The position numbers were made by a program, and so were the translations under genes. This document shows, in pieces, positions 1-7,913 of a DNA stretch of 64,000 nt. The notes under the pieces are model-generated. The model ran no database searches. It saw only the letters and a list, made by a program, of their open reading frames with translations, and was not told the DNA's origin. The DNA is from Flavimarina sp. Hel_I_48 (lineage in GTDB: Bacteria; Bacteroidota; Bacteroidia; Flavobacteriales; Flavobacteriaceae): the NCBI RefSeq assembly GCF_000733945.1, contig NZ_JPOL01000002.1:1985001-2049000 (forward strand), in the 5' to 3' direction. The stretch's first letter is position 1, and every line of letters starts with the position of its first letter.

Positions 1-336
1 CCATTGCATAAATCCCGGTTGAGGGAAAGGGGCTATAATCAGGTTACCGGTTTTGGGCAGGCGATCGCAGACCTACTTGAAATCCCACTGGAAGCTGATA
101 CGCTCCTAAGGACTAAAAAAACCAAAACACAGGTTTTTATGACACGTGTGTCACGCAGTAAAGAAGTTATAGGTTCCTTTGAAGTGGCAACTACAAAAAA
201 GCTCAGGGGAAAACATATTTTACTGGTAGATGACCTCATCACCACGGGCGGTACCATGGAAGGTTGTGCCATCGCATTACAGAAAATCCCGGATATAAAA
301 ATCAGTATCGCCGCGATGGCAATAGCGCATGGATGA
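1..336 (+). CDS. comF: ComF family phosphoribosyltransferase-like protein, C-terminal part
   Basis: This is the 3' end of a gene that begins upstream of the window, since the reading frame is open from base 1. About 111 residues are visible. They include the PRPP-binding loop LLVDDLITTGGT near visible residues 73-84, and the RERGYNQ stretch typical of ComF proteins. In competent bacteria ComF is a cytoplasmic protein that helps take single-stranded DNA across the inner membrane; in Bacteroidetes its role is mostly inferred from homology. The N-terminal zinc-binding part is outside the window. The next gene starts about 90 bases downstream on the same strand. The family assignment is firm; the function in this organism is not shown. 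Confidence 0.85.
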   Translation, partial: PLHKSRLRERGYNQVTGFGQAIADLLEIPLEADTLLRTKKTKTQVFMTRVSRSKEVIGSFEVATTKKLRGKHILLVDDLITTGGTMEGCAIALQKIPDIKISIAAMAIAHG

Positions 337-354
337 TCGCGTTAAAAGCTAAAG

Positions 355-362
355 TACTTTTG
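355..362 (+). promoter_or_regulatory. Bacteroidetes-type -7 box (TACTTTTG)
   Basis: The octamer fits the TAnnTTTG -7 element used by the Bacteroidetes primary sigma factor and lies about 60 bases before the lipoprotein start at 425. No clear TTTG -33 element is seen 18-20 bases upstream, so this is a candidate only. Confidence 0.35.
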
Positions 363-424
363 CATTTCCGCCGGAGGGCGAAAATTCACCAGTTTAACTA
401 AAATAGTTGTTACTTTGCGCCATT

Positions 425-2113
425 ATGCTTAAAAAAATCTCCTATTTCCTGGCAAGTCTGTTTTTGCTGCTACTCGTTGTGCGCTGCGCCAAGCGTGGTT
501 CTCCAGAAGGTGGGCCAAAAGATATGGACCCCCCGGTATTTGTAAGTGCAAATCCACCCAATTATTCCACAAATTTTGACGCTGAGGAGATCAGGATCAA
601 TTTCAACGAACTCATAAAACTTAAAGAGCTTCAGAAAAACCTAATCATTTCCCCACCTCTAAACCCACCTGCGCTCATTACCCCGTTAGGAGGAGCAGCG
701 CCGTATATAAGGATAAGTATAGAAGATACGTTGTTGCCCAATACGACTTATGTATTTAATTTTGGTAATAGTGTGGTGGACAATAATGAAAACAATCCTT
801 TCAGGTTTTTTAAATATGTAATGTCCACTGGCGACTATATTGATAGCCTGACCGTAAAAGGGGAAATCAGGGATGCTTTGCAACAACAGCCAGATGAATT
901 TGTGACCGTCATGCTTTACGAGATAGACAGCACGTACAACGACTCCATCATTTACAAGTCTGTGCCCCGCTACGTGACCAATACGCTTGATAGTACTACC
1001 TCGTTCGAGCTTACCAATGTACGCGCAGGCAAGTATAGACTTGCCGCCTTAAAGGATGAGGCCTCTAATTATACCTTTCAACCAGATAAGGACAAGATCG
1101 CCTTTTATGATCAGGTTATTGAAGTGCCAAAAGATACCAGCTACGTGCTCACCCTGTTTATGGAAGATCCGCCGTTAAAAGCTGGGAGGCCGGTACAGAC
1201 TAAACTGCAGCGTGTGGCATTTCCAATTGCCGGAAACAGAGACAGTATTTCAATTTCATTGATGAACGAAAAACCTTCAGGTTTTGAGTCGCTGGTTACC
1301 TTTAAAGAAGGGCAGGATTCACTGCGGTACTGGTACCGCCCAGAGCTTGAAAGAGACAGTCTCATTTTTGAAGTTGCTGCAGGTGCCAGTAAATTAGACA
1401 CTTTTTATTTGCGCAAAAGGCCGCTTCGCCCTGATTCGCTTGCTTTTAATGCGCTTTCCCGCGGAACGATTAAAATAGGGGATGCGTTTAAGATTGAAAC
1501 TACCATTCCCATAGTTTCCATAGACAGCAGCAAGATTTCGGTCATTAAATCAGATTCCTTAAATGTTGCTTTTAAGACCGGACTTTTTAAGGAAGAATCC
1601 TCTTTTCAGGTTAAGTTTAAGACGGAGGAATCGTCAAATTATCAAATCACCTTCTTGCCGGAAGCGTTAACCGATTTCTTCGGAACGACCAATGATACGC
1701 TATATTACGAAACCCAAACGAAGGTAATCGCAGACTATGGCGAATTAAAACTCACTTTACAGGAAGCAGAAAATTACCCTTATATCGTACAAATAGTAAC
1801 CGAAAAAGGGGAAATTATAGAAGAGCGCTATGCCCAGGAAGGTAAAAAAGTATTTAACTTCGGCCTTGTGGAACCAGGATCGTATTATGCCCGATTGATC
1901 CTGGATGCAAATGCCAACCGAAAATACGATACCGGTAACTACCTAAAGCAAATGCAACCGGAAACGATCATTTACTATCCTAAATTACTCGATTTACGTT
2001 CGGGCTGGTCTTTGAATGAAACCTTTATACTCAGCCAGGCCGTTGATGCGATACCGGTTAAGGAAGAGGTCAATCCAGAAGATGAAACGAATCCCTATCA
2101 GCCAGAAAATTAA
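425..2113 (+). CDS. Ig-like domain lipoprotein
   Basis: Predicted exported lipoprotein of 562 residues. The start at 425 is chosen because it gives a clean signal peptide (MLKKISYFLASLF...) ending in the lipobox-like VVRC with Cys at residue 21; a start at 407 would add six unlikely residues. Residues about 35-130 (DPPVFVSANPP onward) look like the bacterial Ig-like fold seen in many Bacteroidetes cell-surface lipoproteins. The rest is beta-rich with no catalytic motif that I recognise. Its 3' end overlaps by 44 bases with the convergent nitrilase-family gene. The exact role is unknown; an envelope structural or assembly function is the inference. Confidence 0.75.
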   Translation: MLKKISYFLASLFLLLLVVRCAKRGSPEGGPKDMDPPVFVSANPPNYSTNFDAEEIRINFNELIKLKELQKNLIISPPLNPPALITPLGGAAPYIRISIEDTLLPNTTYVFNFGNSVVDNNENNPFRFFKYVMSTGDYIDSLTVKGEIRDALQQQPDEFVTVMLYEIDSTYNDSIIYKSVPRYVTNTLDSTTSFELTNVRAGKYRLAALKDEASNYTFQPDKDKIAFYDQVIEVPKDTSYVLTLFMEDPPLKAGRPVQTKLQRVAFPIAGNRDSISISLMNEKPSGFESLVTFKEGQDSLRYWYRPELERDSLIFEVAAGASKLDTFYLRKRPLRPDSLAFNALSRGTIKIGDAFKIETTIPIVSIDSSKISVIKSDSLNVAFKTGLFKEESSFQVKFKTEESSNYQITFLPEALTDFFGTTNDTLYYETQTKVIADYGELKLTLQEAENYPYIVQIVTEKGEIIEERYAQEGKKVFNFGLVEPGSYYARLILDANANRKYDTGNYLKQMQPETIIYYPKLLDLRSGWSLNETFILSQAVDAIPVKEEVNPEDETNPYQPEN

Positions 2114-2843
2114 GTTTATGCCTGGTTTCTTGAAGATGCTCTTTTGTTAAAGTGGCGGTAACTGTGGTCTCTCTTTTTTCGGCGAAAGCCAGGGTTGCCC
2201 CCAGGCAGTCATAAATCCCGCTATGGCCATCGTATTCATTGTTGTTGTCATCTGTACCTACGCGGTTTATACCCACGCAATAACTCATGTTTTCTATCGC
2301 ACGTGCCTTTAGAAGTGTGTCCCAGGCAAAAACCCGTGTCTTTGGCCAGTTGGCCACATAAAGTAAAACATCATAATCTTGAGTATTCCTGGAAAAAACC
2401 GGAAATCTCAAGTCATAGCACACTTGCAGGGCAATTTTCCATCCTTTATAGGTTACGATTTTTGGTGTTTTACCTCGTGCATATACCTCATGTTCACCGG
2501 CCAGGGTAAAACGGTGTCGTTTATCATAATGATCTACCGTTCCCTCTGGCGTCACAAAATAAAACCGATTGTAATACGTCCCGTCATCTACCACCATCAG
2601 GCTTCCGGCAATGGCAGACTTAGTCTGTAGCGCCTGTTTTTTCATCCATTGCAGGGTATCGCCGCTATCTGCTATATTTTCGGGTTGCATGCTAAAACCG
2701 GTCGCAAACATTTCGGGCAGCACAATGAGATCAAGATCTTCATCCAGGCCTTCAATTATTTTATTGAAATGCGCTGTATTGGATTTAGGGTCGTGCCAGG
2801 CTAAATCTGCCTGTAAACCGGCAATTTTTAATGTTTTTTGCAT
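2070..2843 (-). CDS. Carbon-nitrogen hydrolase, omega-amidase-like (YafV type)
   Basis: A 257-residue cytoplasmic enzyme of the nitrilase superfamily. The Glu-Lys-Cys catalytic triad is visible as LPEMFATGF (Glu near residue 43), YDKRH (Lys) and QVCYDLRFP (Cys). The length and the C-terminal FLADRDSF segment match the YafV/Nit2-like omega-amidases, which hydrolyse alpha-ketoglutaramate and related alpha-keto acid amides. That substrate is inferred from the subfamily. The last 44 bases overlap the end of the convergent Ig-like lipoprotein gene. Because the terminal residues are family-typical, the overlap is probably real rather than a missed stop. Confidence 0.85.
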   Translation of the reverse strand: MQKTLKIAGLQADLAWHDPKSNTAHFNKIIEGLDEDLDLIVLPEMFATGFSMQPENIADSGDTLQWMKKQALQTKSAIAGSLMVVDDGTYYNRFYFVTPEGTVDHYDKRHRFTLAGEHEVYARGKTPKIVTYKGWKIALQVCYDLRFPVFSRNTQDYDVLLYVANWPKTRVFAWDTLLKARAIENMSYCVGINRVGTDDNNNEYDGHSGIYDCLGATLAFAEKRETTVTATLTKEHLQETRHKLNFLADRDSFHLLD

Positions 2844-2878
2844 GATTTAGAATAGGATTTTGAATATTGTAACCAAAT

Positions 2879-2906
2879 AAAAACCCCCTGCCTGGCAGGG
2901 GGTTTT
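2879..2906 (-). terminator. Rho-independent terminator after csp
   Basis: A near-perfect GC hairpin (ACCCCCTGCC / GGCAGGGGGT) followed on the minus strand by a T run. It lies between the end of the cold shock gene and the start of the nitrilase-family gene, so it should end the cold shock transcript and insulate the downstream gene. Confidence 0.75.
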
Positions 2907-2934
2907 GAAAAACTCTAAAAATACTTTATATATT

Positions 2935-3132
2935 TTAGTCGTGTAATACGCGTACTTGCGCAGCCACCATGCCTTTTCTTCCTTCTTCCTCGATGAATTC
3001 TACTTGGTCTCCTTCTTCTAATACTTCACCGTTAAGACCGGTTGCATGTACGAAGATATCTTTACCTGTATCATCATTGGTTATGAATCCGTAACCTTTG
3101 GACTCATTGAAAAATTTAACTGTACCTTTCAT
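2935..3132 (-). CDS. Cold shock protein (CspA family)
   Basis: A 65-residue single cold-shock domain (OB fold) that binds single-stranded RNA or DNA and acts as an RNA chaperone. The start at 3132 is chosen because MKGTVKFFNESKGYGFI is the classic N terminus. The longer frame upstream adds a hydrophobic stretch foreign to the family. The RNP1 motif KGYGFI is present and RNP2 appears as DIFVH. The gene has an AT-rich leader of about 90 bases before the upstream small membrane protein gene ends, and is followed by a strong terminator. Cold-induced leader folding is common in this family but cannot be judged here. Confidence 0.95.
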   Translation of the reverse strand: MKGTVKFFNESKGYGFITNDDTGKDIFVHATGLNGEVLEEGDQVEFIEEEGRKGMVAAQVRVLHD

Positions 3133-3219
3133 TGTAAAAATGTAAAAAATTAATATTGTGGTAAAGTTAAGGGAATTAATAAGATAAAAGTAATTCAAAA
3201 GTGATTTTATTTGCAAAAA

Positions 3220-3480
3220 TTACTTCTTTTTCCGTTTTTTTCCTTCAGAGAACTCCCTCATTTTGTTGATGTTGTCTTTGGTAAGCATGTAATCGTGAAC
3301 ATTTCTGTTCTTCCAGCGATGGTACAAAAACAGCGGCATAAGTACAAAGATAACAGCAAGGATGGTGACACCAATAAATCGGTCACCTAGGACGATATCA
3401 TCGCTATAATACCGAAAGTAAAAACCCACAAACAAGGTAATTACCAATAAAAAGAACAGGAATATGATTAATTTTTTCAT
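3220..3480 (-). CDS. Small two-helix membrane protein, unknown function
   Basis: An 86-residue protein. Two hydrophobic segments are visible, at about residues 3-23 and 36-54, followed by a polar and strongly basic tail ending GKKRKKK. This suggests an inner-membrane protein with a cytoplasmic basic tail. No family motif is recognised. It lies upstream of the cold shock gene on the same strand and downstream of the ClC/outer-membrane pair. Confidence 0.6.
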   Translation of the reverse strand: MKKLIIFLFFLLVITLFVGFYFRYYSDDIVLGDRFIGVTILAVIFVLMPLFLYHRWKNRNVHDYMLTKDNINKMREFSEGKKRKKK

Positions 3481-3521
3481 GATTTAAGGCTGTTTTCTGG
3501 TCAAAATTACCTGTTTTCTGG

Positions 3522-4190
3522 TTACCAGGGTTTATATTCTATCATAAATCCCAGGCCCAGAGTTTCTGTACTTTCATACGCACGCAGGTTTGTTTGTTCA
3601 AAATCCAGACTTTTAAAACCACCTTTTAAATCCATTGTCGTATAAGAGAGAAAAACGGATGCAGATAATTTTTCTGCATCATCTATATATCCCGAAAACC
3701 CCAGGGAAAAATCGATATAAGATTCAAAATCGTTGTCTTTCACGATTTCTTTATATACCAGATCCCTATTATTATCGCGCTTTAAAAATTCCCCGTGAAA
3801 TTTGAAATTACCAGCATAATAACGCGGCCAGAAAAACACCCAGAAATCTTCTTGTTTGGTCAATCTTATTTCTGCTCCTATTCCAAACAAGTTGGCGCTA
3901 TAATAGGTCCGTAATTCTTCTTTAACCCGCAAGGGTGCCGTATCTTCCTCAAAAACAATATTGTCATTCAATCGACCGCCACTATGTTTATAGCTGATTT
4001 TTGGAGTAATCCAAAAGGAAGATGCTGCAGAAAGGCCAATTTCAAAATCTGTAAAAAGATTGTCTTCGAAACCGGTATGCCTAAAGCCGGATAAGGAAGC
4101 AAAAACTGCCGGTCTGATTTCTTGTCCATAAACTGAAGCAAAGCCCCATAAAAACAAAAACAGACTGGTGACATGGCAGCTCCTGGACAT
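3522..4190 (-). CDS. Predicted outer-membrane beta-barrel protein
   Basis: Exported protein of 222 residues. The start at 4190 gives a signal peptide with a hydrophobic core (SLFLFLWGFASVYG) and cleavage near GQEI; the longer frame puts 15 polar residues in front of it. The mature part is made of alternating beta strands rich in aromatic residues and ends in an aromatic C terminus (EYKPW), typical of Bacteroidetes outer-membrane barrels. It starts four bases after the stop of the ClC channel gene, so the two are very likely co-transcribed. The transported ligand is unknown. Confidence 0.65.
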   Translation of the reverse strand: MSRSCHVTSLFLFLWGFASVYGQEIRPAVFASLSGFRHTGFEDNLFTDFEIGLSAASSFWITPKISYKHSGGRLNDNIVFEEDTAPLRVKEELRTYYSANLFGIGAEIRLTKQEDFWVFFWPRYYAGNFKFHGEFLKRDNNRDLVYKEIVKDNDFESYIDFSLGFSGYIDDAEKLSASVFLSYTTMDLKGGFKSLDFEQTNLRAYESTETLGLGFMIEYKPW

Positions 4191-4194
4191 AGTT

Positions 4195-5982
4195 CTATTT
4201 TCTGGAGAAACTAACCAATTTACGGCGGTAAACACTTAGTAATTTCGATTTAGATATAAACCCGTAATATTTGCCATCTTTGATTACCGGTAAGTTCCAG
4301 GCGGCACTCTCCTGAAATTTGCGCATTACGATTTTTGCGGTATCGGTTTCCAGATATATATATTCCGGGGCTGCGTGCATTAGATTTTTTATGAGCGTGG
4401 TGTCGTACAGAGTCGCGTCAAACATGATATCGCGAATGTCATCAAGGGTAATTACGCCCATAAGTTCGTTATCTGCATTAACCACGGGAAACAGGTTCCG
4501 GGCAGATTTTGCCACGGCATTACGCGCCATTTCGCCTAGGGTCATTTCTGGCCTCACGGCAATAAAATTGCGTTCTATCACGTCGTTGAGGTTGAGCAGG
4601 GTAAGCACCGCCTGGTCCTTGTCATGCGTAATGAGTTCGCCGCGCAGTCCCAGTTCCATCCCATAAACCGAATGCGGCAGGAAGTATTTATTTATTCCGT
4701 AGGCAATCGCTGCCGTGACCATAAGTGGGATAAAAAGGCCATAGCCACCGGTGATTTCGGCAATGAGAAATATGGCGGTAAGGGGCGCATGCAGCACGCC
4801 GGCCAAAAGGCCCGTCATTCCCACCAGCGTAAAATTGCTTTCTGAGACCTGATGTCCCAGACCTATATTATTGAGGATTTTTGCCAGGCAATTCCCCATG
4901 ACGCTCCCCATAAAAAGGGTAGTGGCAAAGATACCACCTACACCACCACCGGTAAACGTGATCGCGGTTGCAATGATTTTAAAAATTACGAGTCCGGCAA
5001 GCAGGGCAATTACCACCCACACATTTTCAAGATAATTACTAAAATAGGTTTCACCCAGCGCTTCAACGGCATTTCCCGCGAGCAGGCTGTTGATCATCTC
5101 AAAACCTTCCCCGTACAGCGGTGGGATAAAAAAGATCAACGTACCCAGGGCAAGTCCAGAAATGAGAAGCCGCATCAGGGTAGAATCCCACCGGTCAAAA
5201 TATTTTAAAACGGCAAAATAAGTGTTGCTAAAATAGACAGAAACCAGGCCAGCGACCAAACCCAGTATCATATAAAACGGAAAATCTGAGATCACAAAGG
5301 CATCTTTTAAGGTAAACGGAAGAATAGTTCCTGAACCAAAAAAGAAATAGGATGTGAGAATACCAGAAAGCGAAGCCAGCAGGAGTGGCATTAGGGATAA
5401 TAACGTAAGGTCCAGGCCAAACACCTCAACCGCAAATATGATTGCGGCAATGGGCGCCTTAAAAATACAGGACATCGCACCAGAAGCCGCACAGCCCAGC
5501 AGGAGCATACGATTGGCCTGGTTCATGTGAAAGATGCGGGACAGGTAGGAACTAAAAGCCGCGCCCGTAACCACCGTAGGGCTTTCGAGACCTACAGAAC
5601 CACCAAAACCAACTGTAATGGGAGCCGTAATGGCAGAGGCAAATATCTGATAGCGTTTTAGAATTCCCTGCCGCCTGGAAATCGCGGCCAGTGTGCTTGA
5701 TACACCGTGATTCACGGGCCGGCGTATAATAAATTTGACAATTCCCGTAGTAAGCACCAGACCTACCACCGGAAACACAAAATAAAAACCGTAATAATAA
5801 TTACCTACTATTTTACCCTGGAGTAAATCCTGAATAAGAAAAGTAAAGTTTTTTATAAGTACTGCTCCCAGCCCGGCACCCAGTCCGGTAATGATACTGA
5901 GGATGTAGATAAATGTTGTGCCTGAGATATTTTTGTACCTCCAGCTATGAAAACGGTGCAGCAGTGGCTTTTTACCCGGCAT
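4195..5982 (-). CDS. ClC family chloride channel or H+/Cl- exchanger with CBS pair
   Basis: A 595-residue inner-membrane protein. The first roughly 440 residues form the hydrophobic ClC core. The selectivity segment GGSVGLESP (residues 127-135) carries the gating glutamate E133, and a second pore motif GGGVGGIFA is visible further on. Residues about 450-590 form two CBS domains, which in this family bind adenine nucleotides and regulate transport. Presence of the gating glutamate allows either channel or exchanger behaviour, so the mechanism is not decided. The gene is followed after four bases by an outer-membrane protein gene. Confidence 0.9.
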   Translation of the reverse strand: MPGKKPLLHRFHSWRYKNISGTTFIYILSIITGLGAGLGAVLIKNFTFLIQDLLQGKIVGNYYYGFYFVFPVVGLVLTTGIVKFIIRRPVNHGVSSTLAAISRRQGILKRYQIFASAITAPITVGFGGSVGLESPTVVTGAAFSSYLSRIFHMNQANRMLLLGCAASGAMSCIFKAPIAAIIFAVEVFGLDLTLLSLMPLLLASLSGILTSYFFFGSGTILPFTLKDAFVISDFPFYMILGLVAGLVSVYFSNTYFAVLKYFDRWDSTLMRLLISGLALGTLIFFIPPLYGEGFEMINSLLAGNAVEALGETYFSNYLENVWVVIALLAGLVIFKIIATAITFTGGGVGGIFATTLFMGSVMGNCLAKILNNIGLGHQVSESNFTLVGMTGLLAGVLHAPLTAIFLIAEITGGYGLFIPLMVTAAIAYGINKYFLPHSVYGMELGLRGELITHDKDQAVLTLLNLNDVIERNFIAVRPEMTLGEMARNAVAKSARNLFPVVNADNELMGVITLDDIRDIMFDATLYDTTLIKNLMHAAPEYIYLETDTAKIVMRKFQESAAWNLPVIKDGKYYGFISKSKLLSVYRRKLVSFSRK

Positions 5983-6076
5983 GTGTTTAGTGATTTTGGC
6001 ACTTCAAAAGTAAAGGGTTCTGGCAGTTATTTTAAATAAAATTTCAATATCATTTAGAATAAAATAAAAAACAAAA

Positions 6077-6101
6077 AAAACCCGCATAAGCAGCGGGTTT
6101 T
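6077..6101 (-). terminator. Rho-independent terminator after the bacilliredoxin gene
   Basis: Hairpin AAAACCCGC / GCGGGTTTT with a seven-base loop, followed on the minus strand by a T-rich run. It lies just after the bacilliredoxin stop codon and upstream of the ClC gene. Confidence 0.7.
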
Positions 6102-6123
6102 CAATTCTATAGAAAACTAATTT

Positions 6124-6534
6124 TTAGCAATGCTCGTTAAAAGCATCTGCAAGATTTTCTGCGATCATCTCAGCGGGACGCCCTTCAATGTGGTGACGCT
6201 CTAACATGTGAACCAACTCACCATCTTTGAACAAAGCCATTGAAGGTGAAGAAGGAGGAAAAGGTACCATAAAACCACGGGCAAGATCTGTTGCCTCACG
6301 GTCTACTCCTGCAAAAACGGTGTATAAATTGTCTGGTGTCTTGGCATTTTGAAGCGCCATACGTGCGCCGGGACGCGCGTTTGCCGCTGCACAACCACAA
6401 ACCGAATTCACCACTACAAGGGAGGTGCCTTCTTTTTTCATGGCCGCTTCTACGTCTGCTGTTGTATGTAATTCGGTGAAGCCTACCTTCGTAAGGTCTT
6501 CCCGCATTGGTTTTACTAATTCTGCTGGATACAT
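6124..6534 (-). CDS. Bacilliredoxin, BrxA/BrxB (YphP/YqiW) family
   Basis: A 136-residue thioredoxin-fold protein. The start at 6534 (MYPAELVKPM) is the conserved family N terminus. The upstream in-frame extension is AT-rich non-coding sequence. The redox motif Cys-Gly-Cys is at residues 46-48 within NSVCGCAAANARPG, as in bacilliredoxins. These proteins remove bacillithiol from oxidised protein thiols in Firmicutes; many Bacteroidetes carry the same family, so a de-thiolation role in the cytoplasm is the inference. It stands alone, with its own terminator downstream and a candidate -7 box at 6558-6565 upstream. Confidence 0.9.
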   Translation of the reverse strand: MYPAELVKPMREDLTKVGFTELHTTADVEAAMKKEGTSLVVVNSVCGCAAANARPGARMALQNAKTPDNLYTVFAGVDREATDLARGFMVPFPPSSPSMALFKDGELVHMLERHHIEGRPAEMIAENLADAFNEHC

Positions 6535-6863
6535 AATATCGATGTTTTTAATTCGTGCAAAGTTACAAAATTCTAGTCGGTATCCACTTGGGATGCTTAC
6601 TTGCTTTTTCAAATAAACCGAATAGAATATCTTATAAAAAGATGCTATTTGAGAGTAATTAATCATCAAAAAATGTGCAAAACTGTTGATTTGGCTTAAA
6701 AATGTCCCGAAAACGTCTAAAAATTTGGCCCGTGGCAAGATAATTTCCAATTCTATCCATACTTCAGGACAAAGACTTTATTTTTGCAACTTATTTTCCG
6801 AAAAGGAATTACCACGGTGCCTACTACCCGTGTCAATCGTAGTGAAACTAATAAAGATAGAGC
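6535..6863. other. Intergenic region between divergent brx and terB-dnaJ genes
   Basis: No gene is seen. Two TAnnTTTG-type boxes are visible: TAACTTTG on the minus strand at 6558-6565 facing the bacilliredoxin gene, and TATTTTTG on the plus strand at 6779-6786 facing the TerB/DnaJ gene. Neither has an obvious TTTG partner at the usual distance. Confidence 0.4.
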
Positions 6864-7604
6864 ATGATTAAATGGCTGGGTGCCATCGCAGGATTTGCAT
6901 ACCGTGGGATCTTAGGGGCCATAGGAGGTTATCTTATAGGGTCGCTTATAGATAGTATGTTTTTTGGCAAGAAAACGAGTGGAAACGGGAGTACCATTTT
7001 TACCCAACAGGGGAAAACGGTCTCTCCGGGCGATTTTGAACTTAATTTATTGTCGCTTTGCTCAATTGTGATCAAAGCAGACGGGAGCGTAAGTCAGGGG
7101 GAACTTGATTATGTGCGCAGGTATTTTGTTCAATCTTATGGCAAAGAACGCGCAAATGCCACCTTTCGCACTTTTAATGATGTTATTAAAAACAGAGAAG
7201 TAAATGCACAGCGCATCTGCGAGTATTTGCAGCAGCGTACGCGTCGTGAAGTACGATTGCAGATCGTTCATTTTCTCTTTGGGATCGCACAGGCAGATGG
7301 TAGGGTTTCTGAAAAAGAAGTAGATCAGATTGCTCAGATCGCCGGTTATTTACGGCTGAGCCGTGGCGAATTTGAGAGCCTTAAGGCCATGTTTTTTGAA
7401 AGTGCAGAAAGTGCGTACACGATCCTTGAAATCGAAAAAACGGCAACTGATGCCGAGGTAAAAAAAGCCTACCGCGATATGGCAAAAAAATACCATCCAG
7501 ACAAATTGCAGCATATGGACGAGGCCTACCGCCAGGGCGCCGAAGAGAAGTTCAAAAACGTTCAGAAAGCATATGAAACCATTCAAAAAGAACGCGGACT
7601 TTAA
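6864..7604 (+). CDS. TerB and DnaJ domain protein (DjlA-like co-chaperone)
   Basis: A 246-residue protein. Residues 1-35 are a glycine-rich hydrophobic segment (GAIAGFAYRGILGAIGG) that probably inserts in or associates with the inner membrane. Residues about 55-165 form a helical TerB-like domain with the acidic KADGSVS and QADGRVS motifs. Residues about 180-246 are a J domain with the HPD motif at 211-213, needed to stimulate Hsp70 ATPase. The architecture is that of DjlA, a membrane-anchored DnaK partner. It is a single gene with no operon partners. Confidence 0.88.
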   Translation: MIKWLGAIAGFAYRGILGAIGGYLIGSLIDSMFFGKKTSGNGSTIFTQQGKTVSPGDFELNLLSLCSIVIKADGSVSQGELDYVRRYFVQSYGKERANATFRTFNDVIKNREVNAQRICEYLQQRTRREVRLQIVHFLFGIAQADGRVSEKEVDQIAQIAGYLRLSRGEFESLKAMFFESAESAYTILEIEKTATDAEVKKAYRDMAKKYHPDKLQHMDEAYRQGAEEKFKNVQKAYETIQKERGL

Positions 7605-7913
7605 ATTTGAGTTTACCATTGCGAGCTAATTTTAGCTTCTGTAGCCTATTTTACATCTGAAACTGTTGATTTATTGCGTTTTGCGGTCTAATTAAGAGCT
7701 ATTTTAGGGGTTAATTCAATTTATATACCGCCAAAAGAAATACAATATCCCGGCGTTTATGCGTTATCTATAGCGCAATTGAAAAGCACAAAACGCTTAG
7801 AATAAATTATGTATAATTTTAAATGGATTCAATCGCAATTAAATTCTTAATTTGCGCCCTCTAATTCATAAATTGATAGTTTGTGAAAAAGTCTACTCCA
7901 AATCACATCTTTA
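7605..7913. other. Intergenic region, no gene seen
   Basis: A 309-base AT-rich gap between two plus-strand genes. I see no conserved open reading frame and no strong hairpin terminator. It must contain the promoter of the large surface protein gene, but no convincing TTTG / TAnnTTTG pair stands out. Confidence 0.4.

Noticed and set aside
2195..2850. Plus-strand ORFs of 79-104 residues
   Set aside because: They are antisense shadows of the nitrilase-family gene with no recognisable protein features.
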